This document shows, one piece after another, positions 52,200 through 61,033 of a stretch of DNA of 64,000 bases (position 1 is the stretch's first letter; every line of letters starts with the position of its first letter). Source of the DNA: Branchiibius sp. NY16-3462-2 (lineage in GTDB: Bacteria; Actinomycetota; Actinomycetes; Actinomycetales; Dermatophilaceae); NCBI RefSeq assembly GCF_001594145.1, contig NZ_LVCF01000030.1:27551-91550 (forward strand), written 5' to 3'. The notes under the pieces are model-generated. The model was given only the letters and a program-made list of their open reading frames with translations, was not told where the DNA came from and made no database searches. The position numbers and the translations under genes were made by a program.

Positions 52200-52226
52200 A
52201 GGCCCCCCGCAGCGTGCGAGGGGCCT
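52200..52226. terminator. Hairpin between the BioQ-like gene and the Rpf gene
   Basis: AGGCCCC-C-CGCA, loop GCG, TGCG-A-GGGGCCT forms an 11-bp stem with one mismatch between two convergent genes. It could stop transcription from both sides; there is no T-run. Confidence 0.65.
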
Positions 52227-52244
52227 CCAGGATGGAAGCGGGGA

Positions 52245-53030
52245 TCAGGCCGCGTAACGGCAGCTCCACGGCTTCAGGCCCAGCTGGGCGTACAGGTTGT
52301 TGGCCACGGTGATCTGCTCCTCGCGGGAGGACTGGTTGGCGTTGTAGGAGAACGCCAGACCGCCACCGATACGCCACGCGTCGTGGGTCATCATCAGACC
52401 GCCGTAGTAGGTGCCGGTGCCGTTGGAGGCCACCAGACCCCAGCGCCGACCCGACTCACACCACGCGATGCGGTCCCACATGGCTGCGCGGGCCAGGTTC
52501 AGGCGCTCGCCGCCACGGGAGCTGCCGCCGGAGGGGGCGGAGCTCGACACCGGCGCGCTGCCGGTCAGCTTCAGGGTGCGGTTCAGGTAGCTCTGCAGAC
52601 CCTTCACGGTGCGGGCGTTGAGGTACCGCGCGCCGTCACGGGAGAGGCCGATCTTCTTCTGCAGCGCGGCGACCGTCTTGGGGCCGATCACACCGTCCTG
52701 GCTGGTGCCGACCTTGCGCTGCAGCGCCTTGCGCGTGGACAGGTTCAGCGAACCGGTCTGGCCAGCGCCGACCCAACGCTGGAGGGCCTTGGTGGTCTTC
52801 GGGCCGATCACGCCGTCAACGGCGAGCTTGACGCCCGAGCTGGCGGACTTCACGGAGACCGACGCCGGGGCGACAGTCGCGGCAACAGCCGAGACCGGCG
52901 CGGCGTGGGCCGAGGTGGTGTTGACGATCAGGCCGGCGCCGAGGGTGCTGGCTCCGACGGCCACTGCGGTGGCGGTGCGACGTGCAGAGGTGGACTGCTT
53001 GGGGGCAGCGTGCTTCGGGGTATAGCGCAC
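52245..53030 (-). CDS. Resuscitation-promoting factor-like secreted muralytic protein
   Basis: A 261-residue exported protein. A signal peptide (basic start, hydrophobic core, AHA cut near residue 43) is followed by two peptidoglycan-binding-type repeats (VDGVIGPKTTKALQRWVG and QDGVIGPKTVAALQKKIG), a Ser/Gly linker, and a C-terminal Rpf/transglycosylase-like domain with WDRIAWCESGRRW, whose Glu is the catalytic residue, then TGTYYGGLMMTHDAWR. It cleaves the glycan strand of the wall during growth or exit from dormancy. GTG start at 53030 with AGGAAGG upstream. Its leader carries a c-di-AMP riboswitch. Confidence 0.88.
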   Translation of the reverse strand: MRYTPKHAAPKQSTSARRTATAVAVGASTLGAGLIVNTTSAHAAPVSAVAATVAPASVSVKSASSGVKLAVDGVIGPKTTKALQRWVGAGQTGSLNLSTRKALQRKVGTSQDGVIGPKTVAALQKKIGLSRDGARYLNARTVKGLQSYLNRTLKLTGSAPVSSSAPSGGSSRGGERLNLARAAMWDRIAWCESGRRWGLVASNGTGTYYGGLMMTHDAWRIGGGLAFSYNANQSSREEQITVANNLYAQLGLKPWSCRYAA

Positions 53031-53045
53031 GAAAGAGGATCCTTC

Positions 53046-53205
53046 CTGACGAACGCCTGCGGGGTGAGCTGTCGGGTTCGGGCTGTCAGGTGCCCGGCCG
53101 GCGAACCGGCTTCACCCCAAGGCCGCGGATCGGGATCCGTGACCAGTCGCCGCGGAGCGGCGGTGGGTCCCCCGTCCTCACCGGACCATGGTGGTACGGC
53201 TACGC
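53046..53205 (-). promoter_or_regulatory. c-di-AMP riboswitch (ydaO/yuaA class) in the rpf leader
   Basis: On the minus strand, in order, are the conserved pieces of this class as found in actinobacterial rpf leaders: GGGGGACCCACCG (53173-53161), TTGGGGTGAAGCCGG (53120-53106), and CCGACAGCTCACCCCGC followed by GCAGGCGT (about 53074-53053). Pairing segments lie between them. It ends about 20 bases before the GTG of the Rpf gene. In Streptomyces high c-di-AMP switches such genes off. The remaining 146 bases up to the kinase stop hold the presumed promoter; nothing else is recognised there. Confidence 0.9.
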
Positions 53206-53351
53206 GCCTGAGAGTTGAGGCTCGGCGTTCAGGCGCTCGGACGAACATGAAGTTGTGGTGTTCCGGCGGCCAGCAAGCTACCCACCGCAAGAACTATCGA
53301 CGAAAGATACCGGATCGTTACGCAGAATCGTGAATGGGTCCCACATTCGCC

Positions 53352-55136
53352 TCAGCGGATGCTCGGCAGTGTCGGAATAAGTCCTGATCCGGGGATTTCG
53401 GAGGCAGAGGAATAGGGCCACCAGCTGGGCGCCTCCCGCCAGTGCGTGGCCGCACGCACGCCGCAGCCCACGGCCACCGCGAGGACCAGCACGACGAGCA
53501 CCCTGGAGATGACCGGTTGCGGCGCCACCGCCCGCACGATGCTGCGCGACCCACGGCGCAGCGCCTGACCGCCGGGGCCCCACCAGGACAGCGCCGTCGC
53601 CAGCAGCACCCCGACCGCGATAGGCAGCGGACGACCCAGTTGCGGGTCCCCCGCGTGGAGCACGGCCACACCCAGGGCGGTCGCGACCGCACCGGCGACG
53701 CCCACCACAGCGGGCAGGATCGCTGCGACCACCGTGCTGATGGCGGCGATGAAGGCCTGCCAGGGAGCGGCGGCGGCCGCCACGAACGGGTCGGTCGACC
53801 GGCGGCCAGCATCGAATCGGCGTACGACCATGGCCGTCATGGCCCGGTCGACCCACCGGGCGACGAACGACCAGATCAGCAGCGCAGCCCACGCGGCCAC
53901 GGGAGCCACGGCACTGAGCGCGACCACCCCGACCAGCAGCGCGGCCAGCGTGCCGGACCGCGGGGATCGTCCGATCCGCGGATCGGTCGGCGGCGCCGGG
54001 CGCGGGGCCGGTTCGTACGGCGCGGGCTGAGCCACCGGGGCCGGCTGGGCGGGTGCCCAGTAGTGGGCCGCATGTACCTGCGCGGGTGGCCGGCTCGCCG
54101 GCGCGACGCGCCCTGCTGAGGCCGCATAACCAGCCGCCGGTACGCCGTTCGCGGGCAACCGCTTGGTCGTATCGGGCCGCAGGGGTGCAGTGGGCGGCGT
54201 CGCCGGCGGCGGCTGGGTCACCGGCAGCCCGGTGGTGTATCCGCCCGCGGCGTAGACCCGCAGTTCGTGCAGAACCTGTTGCGTCCCGGGTCGGCTCGCG
54301 GGGTCCGGTGACAGAGCTGCGGCCAGCAACGGCCGGATCCGGTCATCGACGCCGCTCAGATCGGCCTGCCCCCGCAGCACCCGGTCCAGCACGGCGGTCA
54401 TCTGGCCGCGGCCGAACGGCGGCGTGCCCGACGCGGCGTACGCCAAGGTCGCCGCCCAGCCCCACCAGTCGGCGGCCTGGGTCACCTCACCGCCCTCGAC
54501 CATCTCCGGCGACAGGTAGCCAGGCGTGCCCATGACCAGTCCGGTCATCGTCAGCCGGGAGTCCTCGGCGACGTGCGAGATACCGAAGTCGATCAGCACC
54601 GGCCCGTCGCGACCCACCAACACGTTGCCCGGTTTCAGGTCGCGGTGGATGACACCGGCCCGGTGAATGGCGCCCAGCGCGTCGGCCAGGCCCTGCGCCA
54701 GATCGGCCAGCCGTTGATCGGTGAAGGGGCCTTCGTTGGCCACGACCTTGTCCAACGGCGGACCGGAGACGAATTCGGTGACCAGGTAGGGCCGCGGACC
54801 GTCCACGTCGGCGTCCAGCAGCGCGGCGACTCCCGGTGCGCGCACGCGGCGCAGCGAGGCAACCTCACGGCGAAGGCGCGCCCGGGCGTCGGGATCGTGT
54901 GCGATGTAGGGCCGCAGCGCCTTCAGCGCGACGTACTGGCCATCGGGCGCCTTGGCGCGGTAGACCACGCCCATCCCGCCCTCACCGACCTGGTCCAGCA
55001 GCTCGTAGGCGCCGAGCATCTCCCGCGGCCGCTGGGTGGTGGCGCCGGGCAGCCGGCGCCGGATCGGCTCGGTCTTGTCCGGATCCGCGTGCGGATCGAC
55101 TCCGGGCCAGCCCCCGGGCCCGTCCGCGCTACTCAT
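53352..55136 (-). CDS. Membrane Ser/Thr protein kinase (PknB family, multi-helix C-terminus)
   Basis: A 594-residue kinase. Residues 44-290 are a complete Hanks domain: glycine loop GEGGMGVV (51-58), Lys72, HRDLKPGN (164-171) and DFG (183-185), with GTPGYLSPE in the activation loop preceded by several Thr. A Pro/Ala/Thr-rich linker (about 300-395) leads to a hydrophobic C-terminal part with four or five membrane segments rather than PASTA sensor repeats. The ATG is 6 nt after TACCGT (55143-55148), so probably leaderless. Lies upstream of the Rpf gene on the same strand; a link to wall growth is a guess. Confidence 0.93.
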   Translation of the reverse strand: MSSADGPGGWPGVDPHADPDKTEPIRRRLPGATTQRPREMLGAYELLDQVGEGGMGVVYRAKAPDGQYVALKALRPYIAHDPDARARLRREVASLRRVRAPGVAALLDADVDGPRPYLVTEFVSGPPLDKVVANEGPFTDQRLADLAQGLADALGAIHRAGVIHRDLKPGNVLVGRDGPVLIDFGISHVAEDSRLTMTGLVMGTPGYLSPEMVEGGEVTQAADWWGWAATLAYAASGTPPFGRGQMTAVLDRVLRGQADLSGVDDRIRPLLAAALSPDPASRPGTQQVLHELRVYAAGGYTTGLPVTQPPPATPPTAPLRPDTTKRLPANGVPAAGYAASAGRVAPASRPPAQVHAAHYWAPAQPAPVAQPAPYEPAPRPAPPTDPRIGRSPRSGTLAALLVGVVALSAVAPVAAWAALLIWSFVARWVDRAMTAMVVRRFDAGRRSTDPFVAAAAAPWQAFIAAISTVVAAILPAVVGVAGAVATALGVAVLHAGDPQLGRPLPIAVGVLLATALSWWGPGGQALRRGSRSIVRAVAPQPVISRVLVVLVLAVAVGCGVRAATHWREAPSWWPYSSASEIPGSGLIPTLPSIR

Positions 55137-55203
55137 GCACCAACGGTACGTCGTGTGCGGACGTGCGCCGTTCCTCGTCGGCCGCTCGGCGTGGCCAGGC
55201 GGG

Positions 55204-55641
55204 TTACTGCGAGATGTAGTTCTCCAGCTGACTGCGCTCGTGCTCGAGCTCCTCCAGGCGGGACTTCACGATGTCGCCGATGCTGACGATCGCCAGCACC
55301 CCGGGCTCGTCGTCCTCGGAGGTCACCGGCAGGTGCCGGATCCGCAGGCTGGTCATGCGTTCGGCGAGTTCGGGGACGTCATCGCCGGGAGAGCAGGTCT
55401 CGACCTGGGTGGTCATCAGGGCGCTGACCGGTTGCTGCAGCACCGCGCTGCCCTGCTCGGCCAACCCGCGGACGATGTCGCGTTCGCCCACGATGCCGAT
55501 GAGACGGCGGTCATCGTCAAGCACGACGACAGCGCCGATGTGGTGTTGGTTCAGGAGAGCGACCAGGTCGCTGACAGTGGCGCCGGGAGCGACGGTGACG
55601 ACGTCGTTACCCTTTCGGCGGACGATCTCAGAGACTCTCAT
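55204..55641 (-). CDS. CBS-domain pair protein
   Basis: A 145-residue protein made of two CBS domains (about residues 8-60 and 75-130) that form one Bateman module binding adenine nucleotides. Typical strands are VVVLDDDRRLIGIVGERDIVRGL and LPVTSEDDEPGVLAIVSIGDIVKSRL. It ends in a charged helix ELEHERSQLENYISQ. Stand-alone CBS proteins of this size (including the hypoxic response type) sense energy charge or serve as partners of enzymes. The ATG at 55641 follows TACATT by 5 nt, possibly leaderless. Confidence 0.9.
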   Translation of the reverse strand: MRVSEIVRRKGNDVVTVAPGATVSDLVALLNQHHIGAVVVLDDDRRLIGIVGERDIVRGLAEQGSAVLQQPVSALMTTQVETCSPGDDVPELAERMTSLRIRHLPVTSEDDEPGVLAIVSIGDIVKSRLEELEHERSQLENYISQ

Positions 55642-55725
55642 ACTCGAATGTAACGCAGATCATGCGGACCTGTCAGTGCTCACCGCCGCTCCTGAAGGGT
55701 CCCGGCGACTACCTATCCTGAACAC

Positions 55726-57147
55726 GTGACCGCGCCCACTTTCGATCTCGTGATCGCCGCCAACCGGCTCCCTGTCGACAAGGAGGTCGCCGAGGACGGC
55801 AGCGTCGAGTGGCGCCGCAGCCCCGGCGGGCTGGTGACGGCCATGGAGTCGGTCATGCGCGGTCGCGAAGCGGCGTGGATCGGCTGGTCCGGTGACGCAG
55901 GAGACCCGCCCGAGCCGTTCGAGGAGAACGGCATGTACCTGGTCCCGATCGGGCTGACCGAGGACGAGGTCACCAACTACTACGAGGGGTACAGCAACGA
56001 CACGTTGTGGCCGCTCTACCACGACGTCATCGTGCCGGCGACGTTCCGGCGCCGCTGGCGGTCGTCGTACGAACGCATCAACCAGCGGTTCGCCGAGGCG
56101 GTCAGCGAGGTCGCGGCGCAGGGGGCCACCGTCTGGCTGCACGACTACCAGTTGCAACGGGTGCCCGCGCTGCTGCGCGCCATCCGGCCGGACCTGCGGA
56201 TCGGCTGGTTCAACCACATCCCGTTCCCGCCGGTCGAGATCTTCATGCAGCTGCCCGGCCGGGAGACCCTGCTGGAGGGTCTGCTGGGTGCGGACTTCCT
56301 CGGCTTCCAGGTCCGCGCGGACGCGGCCAACTTCCGTGAGGCGTGCCGCCGGCTGCTGCATTCGACCGTGAAAGGCGAAGTCGTCACCGCACCCGACGGC
56401 CGCCGGGTACGCGCCGCCGCGGTGCCCATCTCGATCGACGTCGAGGAACTGCGAGCCCTGGCCACCTCCCCCGAGACACTGCAGCGGGCCAAGGAGATCC
56501 GCGCCGAGATGGGCGATCCCGAGGTCCTGCTGCTGGGCGTCGACCGGCTCGACTACACCAAGGGCATCCGGCACCGACTCAAGGCGTACGGCGAACTGCT
56601 GGCCGACGGGCGGCTGGACCCCCATAAGACCCGCCTGGTGCAGATCGCCACCCCGAGCCGCGAGCGCCTGCAGGCCTACCGGGTGCTGCGGGGTCAGATC
56701 GAGCAGACGGTGGGCCGGATCAACGGTGACCACGCCGACTTCGAGGACACCCCGGTGCTTTATATGCGCCGCTCCTTCCCCAAGGAGGAGATGGCTGCGA
56801 TCTACGCGGCCGCCGACGTCGCTCTGGTCACTCCGTTGCGGGACGGCATGAACCTAGTCGCCAAGGAGTTCGTCACCTGTGCTCGTGACGACGCGGCTCT
56901 GGTGTTGAGCGAATTCGCCGGTGCCGCAGGCGAATTGAAACGCGCCTATCTGTGCAACCCGCACGACGTCGATCGGTTGAAGCAGACCATCACCGCGGCG
57001 ATCAGCGCTCCGATCGACGAACGCCGCAAGCGGATGCGGGCCATGCGCCGCGCCGTACTCTCCAATGACGTGCACCACTGGGCCGAGGCGTTCCTGGCCA
57101 GTCTGCAGGCTGCGCCCGAACTACCCGCGGGGGAGACTGACCGATGA
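55726..57147 (+). CDS. otsA: Trehalose-6-phosphate synthase
   Basis: A 473-residue GT20 glycosyltransferase joining UDP- (or ADP-)glucose and glucose 6-phosphate. Landmarks: ANRLPVDKE and SPGGLVTAM at the N-terminus, WLHDYQLQRVPALLR, FNHIPFPPVEIF, VDRLDYTKGI and the sugar-nucleotide site RDGMNLVAKEFV. The GTG start is exactly 6 nt after TATCCT (55714-55719), pointing to leaderless translation. Overlaps otsB by ATGA, so both steps of trehalose formation are produced together. Confidence 0.96.
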   Translation: MTAPTFDLVIAANRLPVDKEVAEDGSVEWRRSPGGLVTAMESVMRGREAAWIGWSGDAGDPPEPFEENGMYLVPIGLTEDEVTNYYEGYSNDTLWPLYHDVIVPATFRRRWRSSYERINQRFAEAVSEVAAQGATVWLHDYQLQRVPALLRAIRPDLRIGWFNHIPFPPVEIFMQLPGRETLLEGLLGADFLGFQVRADAANFREACRRLLHSTVKGEVVTAPDGRRVRAAAVPISIDVEELRALATSPETLQRAKEIRAEMGDPEVLLLGVDRLDYTKGIRHRLKAYGELLADGRLDPHKTRLVQIATPSRERLQAYRVLRGQIEQTVGRINGDHADFEDTPVLYMRRSFPKEEMAAIYAAADVALVTPLRDGMNLVAKEFVTCARDDAALVLSEFAGAAGELKRAYLCNPHDVDRLKQTITAAISAPIDERRKRMRAMRRAVLSNDVHHWAEAFLASLQAAPELPAGETDR

Positions 57148-57911
57148 CCGACCTGACCGCTGCCCTCCAGACGTACGCCGAGCGCTCACCTCTGGTGGTG
57201 GCCAGCGACTTCGACGGGGTGCTGGCTCCGATCATCGCGGACCCGATGGCCGCACGACCGCTGCCCGCCTCGATGACGGCCCTTCGCGCGATGGCCGACG
57301 CGGCGGGGGTGACCGTGGCCCTGGTGTCCGGACGTGACCTGTCCACGCTGCGCCATCTCACGGGGATCACGCAGGACGAGCCGATTGTGCTGATCGGGTC
57401 GCACGGCGCCCAGTCCAGTGACCCGCAGTTGATCGCGGCGGAGTTCGACGCTGCGGCCCAGCAACGTCTCGATGCCGCGGAGCAAGTGATCGCAGCGGTC
57501 GCGGTGCAACACCCCGGCGCACGGGTCGAAGGCAAACCCACCGGGGTCGTGCTGCACACCAGGGGGATGCCGGCCGAGCAGGAGGATGCGGCGCTGCGAG
57601 ACGCCCAGGAGCAGGCCGGTGCGCTGGATGACGTCGTCGTCATCGCCGGCAAGAGCATCCTTGAGGTCCAGGTCGTCGACGTGTCCAAAGGCGCTGCCCT
57701 GCAGGCCCTTTCGCAATCACGGGGCGCGGCTGCGACCATCTACCTGGGCGACGACCTCACCGACGAAACGGCGTTCGAGGCCCTCTCCGGCGACCCGACC
57801 AACGTCACGATCAAGGTCGGCGACGGGGATACCGCAGCAGCGTTCCGCATCGCCGATCCGCAGGCCGTCGCCGAGACTCTCACAACACTCAGCGACCTGA
57901 TAGCGCGCTGA
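57144..57911 (+). CDS. otsB: Trehalose-6-phosphate phosphatase
   Basis: A 255-residue HAD phosphatase that completes trehalose synthesis. Motif I is ASDFDGVLAPI with nucleophile Asp22 and Asp24; motif II is VSGRD; the substrate region KPTGVVLHTRG and motif IV GDDLTDETAFEAL are present. Its ATG lies in the otsA stop (ATGA). Trehalose protects against osmotic and desiccation stress and is a free sugar in actinobacteria. Confidence 0.95.
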   Translation: MTDLTAALQTYAERSPLVVASDFDGVLAPIIADPMAARPLPASMTALRAMADAAGVTVALVSGRDLSTLRHLTGITQDEPIVLIGSHGAQSSDPQLIAAEFDAAAQQRLDAAEQVIAAVAVQHPGARVEGKPTGVVLHTRGMPAEQEDAALRDAQEQAGALDDVVVIAGKSILEVQVVDVSKGAALQALSQSRGAAATIYLGDDLTDETAFEALSGDPTNVTIKVGDGDTAAAFRIADPQAVAETLTTLSDLIAR

Positions 57912-58019
57912 CGGCGCCTATCGGCTACCGTGGACGTGCTCCGCGTCACACTCGGCGCGGAGGTTTCTTCACAACGGATCGTCCGGCACGTACCTGCCGG
58001 TGAAGGAGTTTGATTCAGC

Positions 58020-59102
58020 ATGGCCACTGTCACCTATGACAAGGCGACCCGGATCTACCCGGGTGCCGACAAGCCCAGCGTCGATGCTCTCGACATCGAG
58101 ATCCAGGACGGCGAGTTCCTCGTCCTGGTCGGCCCCTCCGGTTGCGGTAAGTCCACCTCCCTGCGCATGCTCGCCGGGTTGGAGGAGATCAACAGCGGAC
58201 GCGTCCTGATCGGCGACCGCGACGTGACCAACCTGTCCCCCAAGGACCGCGACGTCGCGATGGTCTTCCAGAACTACGCGCTCTACCCGCACATGACGGT
58301 CGCCGACAACATGGGTTTCGCCCTCAAGATCGCCGGCACCAACAAGACCGAGATCCGCAGCCGGGTCGAGGAAGCCGCCAAGATCCTCGACCTCACCGAG
58401 TACCTCGACCGCAAGCCGAAGGCGCTGTCCGGTGGTCAGCGCCAGCGCGTCGCGATGGGTCGGGCGATCGTGCGGCAGCCGCAGGTCTTCCTGATGGACG
58501 AGCCGCTGTCCAACCTGGACGCGAAGCTGCGTGTGCAGACCCGCACCCAGATCGCCTCCCTGCAGCGCCGCCTCGGGGTCACCACCGTCTACGTCACGCA
58601 CGACCAGGTCGAGGCCATGACGATGGGTGACCGGGTCGCGGTGCTCAAGGACGGTGTGCTGCAGCAGTGCGACACTCCGCGCCAGATGTACAACCACCCC
58701 AACAACGCCTTCGTCGCCGGCTTCATCGGCTCCCCGTCGATGAACCTGGTCGATGTGCCGGTCACCGAAGAAGGCCTGCACATCGGTGGGGTGAAGGTCC
58801 CCCTGACGCCCGGCGCCAAGCAGGAGGCCGGCAGCAAGGTGACACTCGGCGTACGTCCGGAGGACCTGAAACTGGCGGACGGGCACGAGGGCATCCCGGT
58901 CGAGGTCGACGTGGTCGAGGAACTCGGCGCGGACGCCTACGTCTACGGGCGCACCGAGGTCGGCGGCGAGAAGCTGCCGGTCGTGGCCCGGGTCGACGGC
59001 CGCGACGTGCCGGAGAAGGGCGCGGTGGTCAACTTCGTGCCCAACCCCGACCACGTGCACCTGTTCCGCTCCGACAACGGCGAGCGCATCGAGAACAACT
59101 GA
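58020..59102 (+). CDS. Sugar ABC importer ATPase (MsmK/UgpC/SugC type)
   Basis: A 360-residue ATP-binding subunit of a CUT1 sugar importer. Walker A GPSGCGKST (38-46), Q-loop VFQNYALYPHMTV, signature LSGGQRQRVAMGRA, Walker B VFLMDEPLSNLD, and a C-terminal TOBE regulatory domain (VRPEDLKLADGHEG). No permease or binding-protein genes lie beside it, so it is probably the common ATPase serving several sugar transporters, as known for MsmK in other Gram-positives. GAAGGAG lies 11 bases before the ATG. A strong hairpin follows the stop. Confidence 0.93.
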   Translation: MATVTYDKATRIYPGADKPSVDALDIEIQDGEFLVLVGPSGCGKSTSLRMLAGLEEINSGRVLIGDRDVTNLSPKDRDVAMVFQNYALYPHMTVADNMGFALKIAGTNKTEIRSRVEEAAKILDLTEYLDRKPKALSGGQRQRVAMGRAIVRQPQVFLMDEPLSNLDAKLRVQTRTQIASLQRRLGVTTVYVTHDQVEAMTMGDRVAVLKDGVLQQCDTPRQMYNHPNNAFVAGFIGSPSMNLVDVPVTEEGLHIGGVKVPLTPGAKQEAGSKVTLGVRPEDLKLADGHEGIPVEVDVVEELGADAYVYGRTEVGGEKLPVVARVDGRDVPEKGAVVNFVPNPDHVHLFRSDNGERIENN

Positions 59103-59116
59103 TCGGTTCCGCACCG

Positions 59117-59146
59117 GCGGCCCGTCCCCATCGGGGGGCGGGCCGC
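59117..59146 (+). terminator. Terminator after the sugar ABC ATPase gene
   Basis: GCGGCCCGTCCCC, loop ATC, then GGGGGGCGGGCCGC: 13 pairs including one G-T wobble, starting 15 bases after the ATPase stop. Strong GC hairpin without a T-run. Confidence 0.75.
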
Positions 59147-59198
59147 TGGTGTGTGCTCGCCCGTACGGCGCGTGCCCGGTCGGTGCCCGCGTGCCACG

Positions 59199-60452
59199 AT
59201 GGACAGCGTGGCTCTCGACATCCTCACGGCACGACCCTGGCCGGCGTTGCTCGGCCTGCCGTGGCGACTGCCCCTGGAGGAGTGGCCCGAGGAGATCCTG
59301 GCCGCGCTACCCCGCGGTATCTCACGGCACATCGTGCGATTCACCCGCGTCGAGGGCCGGGTAGTCGCGGTCAAGGAGATCAAGGGCGATATCGCCCGCC
59401 GCGAGTACGAGATGCTGCGGATGCTGCGCCGCCTGGACCAGCCGGTGGTGGAACCCATCGGAGTCGTGGACGGCCGGATCGACCTGGCCGGAGAGCCGCT
59501 GGACGCCTGCCTGCTGACCCGTCACCTGCAGTTCTCCCTGCCCTACCGCGCGATGATGAGCCAGACGCTGCGCGCCGACACCGCGACCCGGCTCCTGGAT
59601 GCCCTGGCGGCCCTGCTGGTCCGACTCCATCTGGTGGGGTTCTGGTGGGGCGATGTGTCGCTGTCCAACACGCTGTTCAAACGCAACGCCGGTGCGTTCG
59701 CCGCCTATCTGGTCGACGCCGAGACCGGCGAGTTGCACGATTCGTTGTCCGACGGGCAGCGCGAACACGATCTGGACATCGCCCGGGTCAACATCGCCGG
59801 TGAGCTGATGGACCTGCAGGCCGGCGGTTTCGTCGACGAGCGGATCGATCCGGTGGACATCTCGGCGCTGATCCTGGAGCGCTACGACCTGTTGTGGCGT
59901 GAGGTCACGGCCGTCGAACGCTTCGATGCCAGCAAGCTGTTCAAGGTCGACGATCGGATCCGCCGGCTCAACGACCTGGGCTTCGATGTCGATGAGTTGT
60001 CGATGACCACCGACATCGACGGCACGAGCGTGCAGATCCAGCCCAAAGTGGTTGATGCCGGGCACCATTCGCGCCGGCTGCTGCGGCTGACCGGTCTGGA
60101 TGTCGAGGACAACCAGGCGCGCCGCCTGTTGAACGACCTGGACTCCTATCAAGCAGCGACCGACCGGCAGAACGATGACGAGGAGCAGGTCGCCCACGAC
60201 TGGCTCACGGCGTGTTACGAACCGGTGATCCGCGCGGTGCCGCCCGAGCTACGCGGGAAACTGGAGCCTGCCGAGATCTTCCACGAGGTCCTCGAGAACC
60301 GTTGGTATCTCTCCGAAGCCGCCGACCACGACGTCAGCATCGGTGACGCCACGCAGGATTATGTCCGCCGCATCCTGCCCGCCAAACCGGACGAGGCAGC
60401 GGTCGTGGGAGTGGACACCATGTCGATCCCGGTGCGCGCCACCAATAACTAG
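59199..60452 (+). CDS. DUF4032 / WaaP-like kinase-fold protein
   Basis: A 417-residue protein. Residues 35-190 resemble the lipopolysaccharide-kinase (WaaP/Kdo kinase) fold: VAVKEIKGDIARREYEML has the ATP-binding Lys and following Glu, and FWWGDVSLSNTLFKR carries the catalytic Asp and Asn, with LVDAETGEL as the metal-binding Asp. The rest is the DUF4032 region common in actinobacteria. The ATG at 59199 (MDSVALDIL) is preferred over codons within the terminator area. Substrate unknown. Its stop overlaps the convergent DUF2752 gene by 4 bases. Confidence 0.82.
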   Translation: MDSVALDILTARPWPALLGLPWRLPLEEWPEEILAALPRGISRHIVRFTRVEGRVVAVKEIKGDIARREYEMLRMLRRLDQPVVEPIGVVDGRIDLAGEPLDACLLTRHLQFSLPYRAMMSQTLRADTATRLLDALAALLVRLHLVGFWWGDVSLSNTLFKRNAGAFAAYLVDAETGELHDSLSDGQREHDLDIARVNIAGELMDLQAGGFVDERIDPVDISALILERYDLLWREVTAVERFDASKLFKVDDRIRRLNDLGFDVDELSMTTDIDGTSVQIQPKVVDAGHHSRRLLRLTGLDVEDNQARRLLNDLDSYQAATDRQNDDEEQVAHDWLTACYEPVIRAVPPELRGKLEPAEIFHEVLENRWYLSEAADHDVSIGDATQDYVRRILPAKPDEAAVVGVDTMSIPVRATNN

Positions 60453-60883
60453 GCCGGCGACAACCAGGTCCATCCGGGCACGTTGCGGGCGACCATGAAG
60501 ACCACGAGAAAACCCAACAACCAGTAGGTGCTTCGCGTGCCGAGCGCCGGTCGCCAGTTCCGTCCCACCGCTCTCGACCAGGCCCACCGGGCCCACGCGA
60601 GTAGGGCAACCAGCAACAACGGCGGCACGATCGGGTTGCGGGCGAAGGCGCCGGCCACATCGCCGTGCGTCAGATCCGCGGTCGCACGCAACCCACCGCA
60701 GAACGGGCAGTAGAAACCGGTCAGCGTCAACAGCGGGCAGGGCGGGTAGAAACTGTGCGCCCCGGGCGTCCACGCATGCAGGACCGCCAGCCCACCGAGC
60801 GCCACGCCCGCGGTCAGCGCAGGAGCCGCCCATCGACGTACGTCGCGCGGGACCGCCCGCGGACTCGTCACCGATCCGTCCAC
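60449..60883 (-). CDS. DUF2752 membrane protein
   Basis: A protein of 144 residues with three membrane segments. The DUF2752 signature is clear: CPLLTLTGFYCPFCGGLRA, then LTHGDVAGAFARNP. The start is unsure; a frame is open from 61003, but the GTG at 60883 is 7 nt after TACCGT (60891-60896) and removes a basic leader that would occupy the divergent promoter. DUF2752 proteins are small actinobacterial and bacteroidete membrane proteins of unknown role, often next to RDD or TM2 proteins; here a RDD gene is divergent. Confidence 0.8.
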   Translation of the reverse strand: MDGSVTSPRAVPRDVRRWAAPALTAGVALGGLAVLHAWTPGAHSFYPPCPLLTLTGFYCPFCGGLRATADLTHGDVAGAFARNPIVPPLLLVALLAWARWAWSRAVGRNWRPALGTRSTYWLLGFLVVFMVARNVPGWTWLSPA

Positions 60884-61033
60884 CCTGGCAACGGTACTGC
60901 GTGACCGGTGAGCGGCTCCTGACCAGCGTGAAAGCACGCGCGACAACCGGGATATCTGCTGCCGGGCGCGCGCCGATAGCCCTAGGCTCACCTGAACGAG
61001 CACCGTCGTCGCTCAGCCATTCAAGGAGGAATC

